DNA of 64,000 bases, taken from assembly GCA_023374045.1 (NCBI GenBank), contig CM041779.1:269586131-269650130 (forward strand), in the 5' to 3' direction. The position numbers were made by a program, and so were the translations under genes. Shown piece after piece: positions 11,186 to 21,622 of this stretch. The DNA comes from Limonium bicolor. Its lineage: Eukaryota > Streptophyta > Magnoliopsida > Caryophyllales > Plumbaginaceae. The notes below the pieces were generated by a model. It did no database searches. It saw nothing but the letters and a program-made list of their open reading frames with translations, and was not told where the DNA came from. Numbering within the stretch: position 1 is the stretch's first letter; every line of letters starts with the position of its first letter.

Positions 11186-11499
11186 GTTATGGACTCGGTA
11201 CGGAAGGTGCGTTAAGCATACTTACAGAGGCACAGGCCGACGCTAGCGGTACTATCCTCACCGGCACCTTTCCGATTAATGGGATTGAGGCATCAGTTCT
11301 CTTCGACTCAGGGGCCTCGCATACCTTTGTCTCGGCATCATTCGCGAGCAGGTTGGGGCTAGGCGCTGATGAGCTACCCGACTTCACGGTTACGCTCCCG
11401 TCTAAGGAGAAGGTTCGTTGCACTCGTTACTACCGAGGAGCCACTGTCAGAATTAAGGGAGAAGACTTTCCAGTCAGTTTCATGAGTTCAGTAAGCTAG
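11186..11499 (+). CDS. pol: Aspartic protease domain of element 1
   Basis: Cleaves the Gag-Pol precursor in the particle. The frame starting at 11188 is open to TAG 11497-11499. It holds the active-site motif DSGAS at 11305-11319 in the context [10 protein letters not shown], preceded by a short strand-like region ([12 protein letters not shown]) and followed by an F-V-S-A-S-F segment, as in Ty3/Gypsy proteases. There is no Met at the start, consistent with expression as part of a Gag-Pro-Pol fusion, either by the inferred splice or by another recoding route. A one-base shift near 11500 separates it from reverse transcriptase. Confidence 0.85.
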
Positions 11500-11519
11500 G
11501 ATTTGATGTTATCTTCGGG

Positions 11520-12191
11520 ATGAACTGGTTGGAGCGGCACAAGGGACGTATCCTCTGCGCCGAGCATAGATTGCTGCTCAGGAGTCCGTCTGGGGTAACA
11601 ATATCATACCGCCAGAGGCCCAGAGAGCCTTCGACTAAGATCATCACCGCCATGGCAATGTATAAAGAATTGAGGAGAAAGGAAGAAGTATACCTCTGCT
11701 ATGTACAGGACATAGAGAGAGACCCTGAGTTCGACCCCGACTTACCGGTAGTGTCGGAGTTCCCCGACTTATTTCCACGGGAACTGCCCGGCATGCCACC
11801 CACTCGGGAGGTAGAGTTCACCATTGAGCTGCTACCTGGTACCGGACCGATAGCCAAAGCACCATACCGTATGGCTCCGGCAGAAATGACTGAGTTAAAA
11901 GAACAATTGAAAGATTTGTTGGATAAGGGATTCATTAGACCAAGTGTGTCACCATGGGGAGCGCCAGTCCTCTTCGTGAAGAAGAAGGATGGTAGTCTCC
12001 GCCTCTGCATCGACTACAGAGAGCTGAATGCAGTGACAGTGAAGAATAAGTACCCACTACCCCGCATTGACGATCTGTTCGATCAGTTGAAGGGAGCATC
12101 TGTGTTTTCCAAGATTGATCTCAGATCGGGGTATCATCAGATAGCCATTAAGGAGGGAGACATTGAGAAGACGGCATTCCGGACACGATAG
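11520..12191 (+). CDS. pol: Reverse transcriptase, N-terminal part (element 1)
   Basis: Copies the element RNA to DNA. 223 residues are open. The first about 100 link protease to RT (MNWLERH is the typical junction; [14 protein letters not shown] precedes RT). RT fingers and palm begin near residue 115 ([10 protein letters not shown]), then the [19 protein letters not shown] block, IDYRELN, and the first catalytic Asp in [12 protein letters not shown]. The frame ends at TAG 12189-12191, created by loss of one T within what should be R-Y-G-H-Y. The palm continues in other frames to 12445, with FIDD (YxDD box) near 12300-12312 and another lost base just after it. Confidence 0.92.
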   Translation: MNWLERHKGRILCAEHRLLLRSPSGVTISYRQRPREPSTKIITAMAMYKELRRKEEVYLCYVQDIERDPEFDPDLPVVSEFPDLFPRELPGMPPTREVEFTIELLPGTGPIAKAPYRMAPAEMTELKEQLKDLLDKGFIRPSVSPWGAPVLFVKKKDGSLRLCIDYRELNAVTVKNKYPLPRIDDLFDQLKGASVFSKIDLRSGYHQIAIKEGDIEKTAFRTR

Positions 12192-12445
12192 GCCACTATG
12201 AGTTACAGTGATGCCGTTCGGTTTGTCGAACGCACCGGCGAAGTTTATGGATCTGATGAACCGCTTGTTCCGGGAGCAGCTGGACAAGTCGGTTGTGGTT
12301 TTTATTGATGACATTTGATATACTCGAAGTCTAAGTGAACATGAGGAACATCTGAGGAGGGTATTGGAAATATTAAGGGAGAACCAGCTATATGCTAAGT
12401 TCTCCAAGTGTGAGTTTTGGCTTGACCAGGTCTCTTTCCTAGGTC
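12192..12445 (+). pseudogene. Reverse transcriptase palm/thumb in broken frames
   Basis: This links the two long pol frames. The second catalytic motif is FIDD at about 12300-12312. One base is missing after GACATT (12310-12316), producing TGA, and another shift lies at about 12446-12455, where VIS changes frame. The sequence is otherwise well preserved, so this is a recent break or an assembly error. Confidence 0.8.
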
Positions 12446-14557
12446 ATGTCATCTCAGATTGGGATCGCAGTGGATCCAGCAAAGATTGATGCCGTACGTA
12501 CTTGGCCAAGGCCGAAGACTGTTACCGACATCCGGAGCTTTCTCGGTCTGGCAGGTTACTACAGGAGGTTTGTTAGAGATTTCAGCAAGGTCGCGAAACC
12601 GATGACCAGTCTGATGAAGAAGGACGCACCATTCTTGTGGACAGTTGACTGTGAGAGATCATTTCAGCGCTTGAAGGACTCACTGACCACTGCACCGGTT
12701 CTGACCATTCCAGACGGTACAGAGGGCTTTGAGGTTTATTGTGATGCATCCGGCAGAGGGCTGGGTTGCGTGCTCATGCAACATGGCAAGGTGGTGGCAT
12801 ATGCCTCACGCCAGTTGAAGAAACATGAGGAGAACTACCCCACACATGATTTAGAGCTGGGAGCTGTAGTCTTCGCTTTGAAGATATGGCGCCACTACTT
12901 ATATGGGGTTAGTGTCACGATCTACACCGATCACAAGAGTTTGAAATACATATTCACTCAGAAGGAGTTAAATCTTCGACAGAGGAGATGGTTAGAGTTT
13001 CTGAAAGACTATGACATTGACCTCCAATACAAAGAAGGGAAGGCCAATGTTGTAGCAGATGCCCTGAGCCGTCGAGCACACTCACTCCATTCGCTAGTTT
13101 CTTTCTCCAGCTTGGTTGATGAGGTGCGAGAGGCTCAGAGGACAGATGAGTACATGAGAGAGGTCAGACAGAAGCTGACAGATGGTACCTTTGAGAGTCA
13201 GAAATACGACTTCAGACTTCATGATGATGATCTGATCAGACTTAAGGGCCGGTTATGCATACCACGAGGCAACACGGATCTGAAAGACCGTATACTTAGA
13301 GAATCACACTGTTCTTCAGTTTCCATCCATCCGGGAGCCTCTAAAATGTATAAAGACATGAAGAGATACTTCTGGTGGTCGGGGATGAAGACAGATGTTA
13401 CCGAGTTCGTCTTGAGGTGTCTCACATGCCAGAAGGTGAAATTCGAGCACCGACGACCGGGCGGAATGGTACAGTCGATGCCAGTTCCGGAGTGGAAGTT
13501 CCATGATATCTCCATGGACTTCGTAGTTGGGCTTCCACCTGCTAGGGGAGGTCTCAACATGATATGGGTGGTGGTGGATCGCCTTACCAAAGTAGCCCGA
13601 TTCATACCGATGAAGGATACTTGGAAGGTGACCAAATTAGCTGAGTTATTTGAGAAAGAAATCATGAGACATCACGGCATACCAAAGACCATAGTGTCAG
13701 ATAGAGATACCAGATTCCTTTCGAGGTACTGGAGAGCTACCAGAGAAGCGTTGGGTACAGAACTCAAGCTGAGTACCGCGTTCCATCCTCAGACAGATGG
13801 TCAGACTGAGCGTACTATTCAGACACTCGAGGACATGCTGAGAGCATGTGCCTTAGACTTCCAGGGCAGTTGGATTGACAGATTGCATCTGATCGAGTTT
13901 TCATACAACAACAGCTATCACGCTTCGATCAAGATGGCACCTTTTCAAGCGTTGTACGGTAGACCATGTCGTACACCGCTCTGCTGGGATGAGTCGAGTG
14001 AGACGGTCATTATAGGACCAGAGTACTTAGAACAAGTTAAGGCTGAAGTTCAGCAAATCAGGGAGAACATGAAAGCTGCTCAAGATAGGCAGAAGTCGTA
14101 TGCTGATGTTCGACGACGGGACCTGGAGTTCGCAGTGGGCGACCAGGTATTTCTGCGAGTTTCACCGATGAAGGGTGTATTCAGGTTTGGGCAGAAGGGC
14201 AAATTAAGCCCGAAATTTGTTGGTCCTTATGAGATTACGGAGCGGGTGGGCCCGGTTGCTTACAGGTTGAATTTACCTGCTGAGCTGGGTAAAGTGCATG
14301 ATGTTTTTCATGTTTCACAGCTAAAGAAATACATGCACCACCCCTCCCATGTGTTAGAACCTGAGAGGTTGACTTTAGAACCGAATATGAGATCCGTGGA
14401 GACTCCTCAGAGAATCTTGGACAGTAAGACTAGGGACACTCGCCACAAGTCAGTGCGACTGGTGAAGGTTCTCTGGTCTAACCAGGATGTCGAAGAGGCC
14501 ACGTGGGAATTAGAGGATAAGATGAGGGCGAAGTACCCTTCTTTGTTTACTGACTAG
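12446..14557 (+). CDS. pol: RT thumb, RNase H, integrase and chromodomain (element 1)
   Basis: A 703-residue uninterrupted frame. RNase H: catalytic D100 (in YCDASG), E137 (DLELGAV), D162 (YTDHKSL), D205 (VADALSRR). Integrase zinc binding: H288, H295, C325, C328. Integrase core: D358 (SMDFV), D419 (VSDRDTRF), E455 (DGQTERT), the D-D-35-E triad. A GPY-type module ([11 protein letters not shown]) follows. A chromodomain-like tail at about residues 655-700 ([20 protein letters not shown]) is expected to direct integration to modified chromatin. It ends TAG 14555-14557. The upstream start is not a real initiation site; the frame is entered from RT. All catalytic residues are present. Confidence 0.96.
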   Translation: MSSQIGIAVDPAKIDAVRTWPRPKTVTDIRSFLGLAGYYRRFVRDFSKVAKPMTSLMKKDAPFLWTVDCERSFQRLKDSLTTAPVLTIPDGTEGFEVYCDASGRGLGCVLMQHGKVVAYASRQLKKHEENYPTHDLELGAVVFALKIWRHYLYGVSVTIYTDHKSLKYIFTQKELNLRQRRWLEFLKDYDIDLQYKEGKANVVADALSRRAHSLHSLVSFSSLVDEVREAQRTDEYMREVRQKLTDGTFESQKYDFRLHDDDLIRLKGRLCIPRGNTDLKDRILRESHCSSVSIHPGASKMYKDMKRYFWWSGMKTDVTEFVLRCLTCQKVKFEHRRPGGMVQSMPVPEWKFHDISMDFVVGLPPARGGLNMIWVVVDRLTKVARFIPMKDTWKVTKLAELFEKEIMRHHGIPKTIVSDRDTRFLSRYWRATREALGTELKLSTAFHPQTDGQTERTIQTLEDMLRACALDFQGSWIDRLHLIEFSYNNSYHASIKMAPFQALYGRPCRTPLCWDESSETVIIGPEYLEQVKAEVQQIRENMKAAQDRQKSYADVRRRDLEFAVGDQVFLRVSPMKGVFRFGQKGKLSPKFVGPYEITERVGPVAYRLNLPAELGKVHDVFHVSQLKKYMHHPSHVLEPERLTLEPNMRSVETPQRILDSKTRDTRHKSVRLVKVLWSNQDVEEATWELEDKMRAKYPSLFTD

Positions 14558-14588
14558 ATCGTCTGTATAGGGTACGGGGCGTACCTCC

Positions 14589-14604
14589 TTTTAAGGGGGG
14601 TAGA
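14589..14604 (+). repeat. Upstream copy of the polypurine tract
   Basis: TTTTAAGGGGGGTAGA occurs 31 bp after the pol stop and again, identically, next to the 3' LTR at 14851-14866. Element 2 repeats the pattern at 30719-30732 and 31304-31319. Confidence 0.8.
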
Positions 14605-14854
14605 GCTTCCTCGCTTTTGAGTTAGGAAACGATCATGTTGTCGTTTGTTTGGTTGTTTAAGATGTGAATTTGTGTAAGTTGCTACACTTCGGTGTAAGTT
14701 TGAGTTATGTATAATACTTATGTATTGTATTTGAGATTGACCTTTGAGTCTTGAGATGTGTGAATGTGAATATAAGATGTGTTGTTAAGATTAAGGAAAT
14801 TGAGTACCGTGAATGATTAAGCACATATGTGAACTTTGAGGACAAAGTTCTTTT

Positions 14855-14862
14855 AAGGGGGG
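14855..14862 (+). other. Polypurine tract of element 1
   Basis: AAGGGGGG within TTTTAAGGGGGGTAGA, five bases before the LTR start at 14868. It primes plus-strand synthesis. 14605-14850 between the two tract copies holds nothing else I recognise. Confidence 0.85.
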
Positions 14863-14867
14863 TAGAT

Positions 14868-17800
14868 TGAAATACCCCAAACTTAGATATGGTGTTTAAA
14901 TGATAAACTAAGATATAAGGAGGCTAAATAATGCCTTAGAAACATTAAGAAACATTTCTAATCAAAGAAAATATAAGGAAACACCAAAAGAGCAGTTTTA
15001 GCAAAAACGTGCTCTAAGCTTGGAGAGACTTGGGAGAGTACCCAAATATTGTTCTAAGACCTTAGTAATATCCTAATGGTCATTTTAAATCAATTACCAA
15101 AGAAAACCAAGCTTGAAAACAAGTTAAAACACAAAATGTGCTTTAAGGAGTCTTAAAGCACGTTTTTGAAAAATTGTCTTGTAAATGAGTTTTGAATGGC
15201 TAAATGTCCATCATTACTCTTTAATTAACATGTGTACTATATAGTATCACATTTGGAAGTCTATATCAATGGGAAATCAAAAATTTCACAACAATGTGCC
15301 TTGTTTTGTGAATAGTGAATTAATTAAGCTAGTTTATAACATAAGTCTATATAAGTGAGACATTTGGTCAACAAAGACTTAAGTACCCTCATTATTAAAA
15401 GGGGGCCGGTTTCTTATGAGGTGAGTCACCACCTTCATGAGTCATTAAGCAAATAAGAAAGCAAAAAGAGTTATAAAGTAAAAGCACTATTCACCTTTTA
15501 CATAAATATCACACTTTATTAGTTCTCTCTCCTCATCTTCATTCTCCTTTGTTTTCCCACGGTTTGAGCTGCTCTCTCCCTTCTCCATTCACGTAAAACT
15601 CAACCTCCATGAAAGCTCCATCCTTCCTTGGTTACATCTTGCTCATTTTAGCTCCAAATCCAAAACAAAATACATATTCTTCTTAGTTAGCTCAAGCTCC
15701 TTCTTCTATCTTTTCGAAATTCAAGAGCTTGATTTGGTGCCAAGTCAAACCACCATTAGAGGAGGAAACTCAAGTTTGGAGACTCCATTGGCATCCATTC
15801 TCTTAAGGTAAAGAAAGTGCAAGAAAATCTAGGTTTCCACCATTTTCTTCACATGTCCGAAAATTAGTGCTCATGGGACTCCATTTTAATGCCTTGTTCT
15901 AGCTTGTTTCTACTCTTCAAAGGAGAGAGGAGGTCCTTCTTGCTTCATATCCAAGTTTGTCTTGAGAAACCAAGGTAAAACAATCACCTTAATACCTTAA
16001 AGCATATTTTTAACCTAGGGTTTGTTCCTTAGGGTTAATGTGTTATCTAGTACTCATTGGAGTCATTGGATATTGGTTAGAACATTGGCAAGGAGATACA
16101 CATTGGTGACCGAGATTGAACAAAGAAAAACCTAAGGAAGAAAGCTTTTTAAGCTTGTAAAAGAACAAGGTAAATTACTTACCTTAAGGTGTTTTATTGT
16201 TTAAGGGAATGGGATCTAGATATGTGATGAGTTTAGTAGAGAGTTTACATTAGAAAAGGGTATATAACCTAGGAGAAACAATGACTATACTTGTGAACTT
16301 GTGACTAAGGAGCAAATGAGAAAAAGAGATAGTTTAAGAATATCAAGGTGAAATACAAGAAGCATTTTATTTCAATGGGAGCCTTGTTGTGTGTATTCGC
16401 AGGTTGAAGGCAAATATATGAGGAAATTCAGTGGTTAAGATTATTGTCATTTAAGGGCCTAAGTGCCAAGCATTTAAGTTTATGCACTATAAGATGATGT
16501 GGTGTAGTTTTGGTGTAAATTGTGTGTTAAGGTGTTGTGATGAGAATTTGAGTGGTATTGGTTGTTTGATGGAGAAAAACCGAGTGTTAGGATGTACTAT
16601 GTACTAGAGAACCCATGGCAAAATTTAAAGGAGAACTTAAGTGATTAAGATATTCTAAGGAGATTTCATGACTAAGGAAGTACTAGGAAGTTTAGAGGTT
16701 GTCTCGATGAAAAAGGGGTGAGTTTAAGGTGTTTAATGAGTTATAATGACTTAGGTTACTATGAAGGGATTTAGAAATCAAGAGAATGTATTTGAGTATT
16801 TAGGACTTAGGCAAATGTTGTAAACAACTAGGAAGGAAACAATGTGTTGATGGATGGAAGTTTAAGTTGTGAAGGAACATTAAGTAAATGCATGAGAGAG
16901 TTTTAGATAGTGAAAGATGCTTGGGAGATGATGTTATAGTGGTGAGGAAAACATTTGGCATAGTGGTTACATTAGGTATGAACCACCACCTAGAAACCTA
17001 GAGGAAAGCATTACAAGTGTTAGCATTATTACAAGGAAAAATGTATAATGATTAAGGTGAATCTTGGTGAATGATTTAATGTGTTTGGAGGATGCTCTAA
17101 GGTGGGTTTAAGGGTCTAAATGATGTTAGAACACATTGGATGGCTTGAGGAAAGGTTTAGTGAAGATTTGGCAAAGTTTGGGCATGTTTTGGTGGCGTCC
17201 GACCCAGGGGTCCGACCCAAGTTTGGGTCGGACGGCCTCTGTTTAACGCCAGGGAAAGGTTCTGGAATGGTCCGACCCAGAGGTCTTGGGTCGGACATGG
17301 GTCGGACGGGTGAGTTTTAGAGGGCAAATAAGTTTCTGGAATGGTCCGACCCAGTTGGTTGGGTCGGACGTGGGTCGGACATGGGAAGTTTTAGAAGACG
17401 GAAAGTTTCTGGAATGGTCCGACCCAGTTGGTTGGGTCGGACGTGGGTCGGACATGTAGGGTTTTTCAAACCCGAAAGTTACTGGAATGATCCGACCCAG
17501 AGGGTGGGTCGGACGGTGGGTCGGACGGCCCTTAACACTTAAAAAAAAAAGAAATTTTGAATTCTAAGAATGATAAATGGTGATAAGGTATACCTTTGGT
17601 AGGGTGGTAATGATTGTGACCCTAAGAACTTAAGGGCTTAAGTTAAGTTAAGTTAAGTATGAATATTAATGTTTAAAGTTAAGCTTGTAAGCTAAGTGGC
17701 AAAGACTTGAGAGGTTATTGAATGGGAATCTTTAGGGATTAAGTGAGCTAAGTAAGGTGCAAATAACTAATGACCTAAAAATGAATGAATGATTTAGGTT

Positions 17801-19023
17801 TGTGAATTGGGACCCCGAAGAAGGATAATCAAACAACGATCGACGGTGAACGGTACAATCCTTCTTGTGACCTGCTTGCTAACGAGATGTCCCTCGGCTT
17901 GTGTGCTATCTGTTTAATTGCTATGACTAAAACAAGATAAAGCATGCAACCGGTTATATTGTTCTCGTTGTGATTGTGTTATTTACACTAACCCGCGAGA
18001 CTTGAGATTGTTACTAACCAAGTTTAGTACTTACTGAGTTAAGAATAAGAGTTAAGTTTGATGGTTGTTGGTTAATGCCCGTTAAGGCTTAGCTAGCACA
18101 TGGTGTTTAAGATGTCTACTAACTGGAACTTGAGTGAGGAAACCCGGGACCGATCTCCGGTCATGCATGCTAAGGAAAAAGGGGGACGGTATCTGAATCA
18201 GATCCGCCCTCCGCTTAAGGACTTGTCTTCGGACTTGTAGCCTAGGGCCTTGCCGGCTCAGCTACGCTGGACTCCCGTCCAGAGTAGGTGGCATTAAGAT
18301 GGTGCGGTGGGATCACCTAAATCCCAGGTTCGATTAAGCTACAACCAATCCCTTCCAGGAAAGGTTTGTATACTGAGATTAAGATAAGATGAGATTAAGA
18401 TTAAGATTAAGGTAAGGTAAGGAACTGAGATTAAGGAAATGAGGACTAAGGAGGGGGTTACTAACCCACTTGATAAGGGAACGCTTGAGTCATTCATTCT
18501 TTGTGAACTATATATGTTCATCTGTGGTTATTGTTATTGCACTTCATATTATGCTTGTGTATGTAATCAATTTCCATGCTATCGACAATTAGTCGTCGTA
18601 GCCCCGTTAGCTTGGGGGCCATGAGAGGGTGTACCAGCATTCGTGCTGACCCCCTCGGGGGCTATTTTTACACTTGCAGGTAAGAGACCCATGAGGACGC
18701 ACTACGAGAGTAGGAGCGGTTAGACTTAGGGTGGGATGTTTATTTTGAGTTCGGGTTGCGCCTGTGCACCCGACTGTTTAAATTAAACTGATGTAAGTTC
18801 GAGATTATGTTTAAGATACTTGTACTCGGTTGGTTATGGTATTGGGGTTGGTGATGTTTTGAGTTGGATAAGTATTTTGGATAAGTATTGTAAATGATAA
18901 GGCCGGTATATTCTAACGATCAGACCGTGGCAAGGTCCAAGTGTTATTTATTTCCGCTGCGACGTGTTCGATTATGTGTTCAGTTTTGCGATAACCACGA
19001 ATGGCTTTGGATGGGGTGTTACA
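14868..19023 (+). repeat. 3' LTR of element 1
   Basis: 4156 bp, matching 4406-8539. The clearest difference is about 38 extra bases at 18255-18292 (starting CTCAGCTACGCTGG), absent from the 5' copy near 7817. Otherwise only scattered substitutions and many 1-base indels. No gene. Confidence 0.93.
17197..17526. repeat. Inverted-repeat array, GTCCGACCCA class (3' LTR)
   Basis: Copy of 6751-7080 in the 3' LTR, differing by very few bases (one arm reads GATCCGACCC). Confidence 0.9.
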
Positions 19024-19028
19024 AACTT

Positions 19029-19775
19029 TGCTTTATTACTTTACTAGCTTATTTAATTGTCTAAGTGTGGTGAGTCACACATGAAAACCGGCCCCCTTAG
19101 TCAAATGGGGTGTTTTATGGTCTTTGTTGACCATCTAATTGACTTACATTGACCAAAGTCTTAAACTAGCACTATTTGGTTACTATTCACTAACCAAGGC
19201 ACATAATTGTGAAATTTTTGATTTCCCCTTGATTTAGACTTCCTAATGTGATACTAAGTAGTACACATGTTAATTAAAGAGTAATAATGGACATTTATCC
19301 ATTCAAAACCCATTACAAGACAATTTTTCAAAAATGTGCTTTATGACTTAAAGCACATTTGTGTGTTTTAACTTGTTTTCAAGCTTGGTTTTCTTAGTAA
19401 GTGATTTAAAATGTTCATTAGCATGTTAAAGGTCTAGGAATGACCTTTAGGTCTATACAATGTTACACAAGTATGAGCAAGTATTTGCTTAAATGACTTA
19501 AAGTGTTTCTTGTGTATTGTTTGGTTTAATTGTCTACCAAAGTTCCTAAGGACTTAAATAGCTATCAATAATAATTGAATGTTATTAAGTCTTGTAGGCT
19601 CTTTGGTCCTAACCAAGTTCACTCCAAGCTTAGAGCATGTTTTTGCTCAAATTGTGTTATGGTACTTTATTTTTTATTATGGTTTAAATGTTCACTAATG
19701 TTTATAAGGCACTTTTTAGCCTTAACATACCATAATTTAATGTTTAAACAACATATCAAGGTTTGGGGTATTTCA
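19029..19775 (-). mobile_element. LTR B, right fragment with its 5' terminus
   Basis: The reverse complement matches the first about 700 bp of the element 1 LTR at moderate divergence and begins exactly with TGAAATACCCCAAAC at 19775. It continues leftwards at 4405 across element 1. Because the terminus abuts element 2 LTR sequence exactly at 19776, this is the end of a minus-strand element inserted in the 5' LTR of element 2. GGTTC (19776-19780) would be its target duplication, with the partner left of the window. Confidence 0.8.
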
Positions 19776-20724
19776 GGTTCCTAGATTCAACAACAACATA
19801 AGGAACAACAAGACAAAGTTAAGGTATATTTTCATGTTGAAAATCCTAGTAAAATATCTTAAGGCATTTTCGAAAATTAGGAACTTCTAAACCTATGTTC
19901 TCTGCATTATTTCATGAAGGAAACTTGGATCTACAAACATCCCAAGGTGTACCAAAAATTCCTTGAAAAATACCTAAGGTAAACTCTTGTAAAAACTATT
20001 CCAACTCTTATTTATAAATCCTTGTTAGAAGTCTAACAAAAGGATCTCCTAAATATATACAAGGAGGCCGAAAGTTCTTCATCAAGAAAGCATTTGGAGA
20101 GCTTGGAATTCAAGGAGAAATCAAGTACAAGAATTATCTTGATTTAAGAAGTACGTTCTATAATTAAGGTTTATTAAGTTTAAGCTTGATTTAAGCTTCA
20201 AACTTTGGTATAAAAACTATGTATGAGCCTTAGTAATATTAAGGCCGAAAATATTGGGTTAAAATGTCAAGAAAATAATTTATAACATATAAGGTAAGAT
20301 TATTACCTCAAGGTATTAATTTGTGTCACAAAAATTAAATTATGATACATATAAATATAGGCCAAAATATCTAAGGATAAAATGTTCTATTTTGAGTTTA
20401 TAATCATTCTAAGTCATTAGCATAATTTTTAGAAGTGTTATATGGCTTATATACATTTATATGTACATATTATAAAGTTTAAATCAAGTTTTAAAACTAT
20501 ATGGTAAAGATATATTAAAGCCGAAAATGAAATGTATTATTTGGGGATTTTTGAAGTGTACAAGTATATTAGCTTATATTATAAATTTTGGGAATATTAA
20601 AAATAGCTACAAGTATTTTAAATGGCTAGTTTAATAAGTTATGGGGCTAAAATGTAAATTTTGAAAAGTTTGGTGTATTAAAAATAAAAGCCGAGAGCTT
20701 AAGGGTCTATTTGGCATAATTATA

Positions 20725-20962
20725 CTCCCTCCATCCTGAATTGACCGTCCTGTTTACTATTTGGACATGTCGTTTGACTTCAATTTTTAACATATAAGAT
20801 AAATTAATTTTGAAAATTTAAGTTTTGCACATGATTCCTTACATGATAAACTATATGTTACAAAACTTAGTTTTATAAAATTATTTTATCTTATATGCTT
20901 AATATTGAAGTGGAAAAGCGTGCCATAAAGCAAACAGGACGGTCAATTCAGGACGGAGGGAG
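20725..20962. mobile_element. Stowaway-type MITE
   Basis: 238 bp with terminal inverted repeats CTCCCTCC(A/G)TCCTGAATTGACCG and the TA duplication typical of Tc1/mariner MITEs. It has no coding capacity. The 3' LTR of element 2 has the empty site (ATTATAATATAAGG near 34376), so it moved in after element 2 inserted. Confidence 0.93.
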
Positions 20963-21622
20963 TAATATAATATAAGGTAGGAATTAATATTATGAATTTT
21001 GGTGAATTTAAATAAGTGTTTAAGTTTTAAAATAACATTTTATAAAGTTTTGGGGCTATTTTGTAATTATTGAGAAGTTTGGAGTATAACCGAGAATACA
21101 CATGATCTTATGGGTATATTAAAGTATTAATCATGAAATTAAGTCTTGGTCAAAGTGTTGACCAAAAACTTTGGGTTAAAATGATTTATGACATAAAATA
21201 TTAAGTTTATAAAAGCTTTGGGGTGAAAATATGATTTAAGAAAGTATATTAATGAAACCGAATTAAACATGGGCTGAAAGTGTAATTTGTAGAAATATAA
21301 GGGCCATTTCGGTTATTAAGATAATTTAATATTAAAACTATAGTTTATAAGTTAATATGTAACTTATATAAGTTTTGGGGTGAATATGTAATTTATGAAA
21401 GATATTTGTAAAACCAAATTAGCAAGGGGGCGAAATGGTAAATTACGAAAATATAAGTGTTCACTTGGTTATTTAAGAAATTAAGTATTAAAACTATAGT
21501 TTATAAGTTAATATGTAACTTATATAAAGTTTTGGGATTAAATTGTAAATAAAGGAAAGGTATATGTCAAGACCGAAAATAATTGTGGTCATGCGGTAAT
21601 TTATAAAAGTTAATATACTAGT

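Larger units (their letters stand above)
4406..19023 (+). mobile_element. Element 1: complete Tekay/Del-like chromovirus carrying an AlkB domain
   Basis: This is a full-length 14.6-kb Ty3/Gypsy retrotransposon. Both LTRs begin TGAAATACCCC and end GGGGTGTTACA. The 5-bp target duplication AACTT is perfect (4401-4405 and 19024-19028). The primer site is for initiator-Met tRNA and the polypurine tract is AAGGGGGG. Order of parts: gag with three introns, AlkB domain, protease, reverse transcriptase, RNase H, integrase, C-terminal chromodomain. The chromodomain, long LTRs and PBS fit the Tekay/Del clade (family knowledge; the clade call is inference). It inserted into the minus-strand LTR B. LTRs look about 98% identical by eye, with many 1-base indels. 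Coding regions are broken by several single-base shifts, so this copy as sequenced would not be autonomous. Confidence 0.93.
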
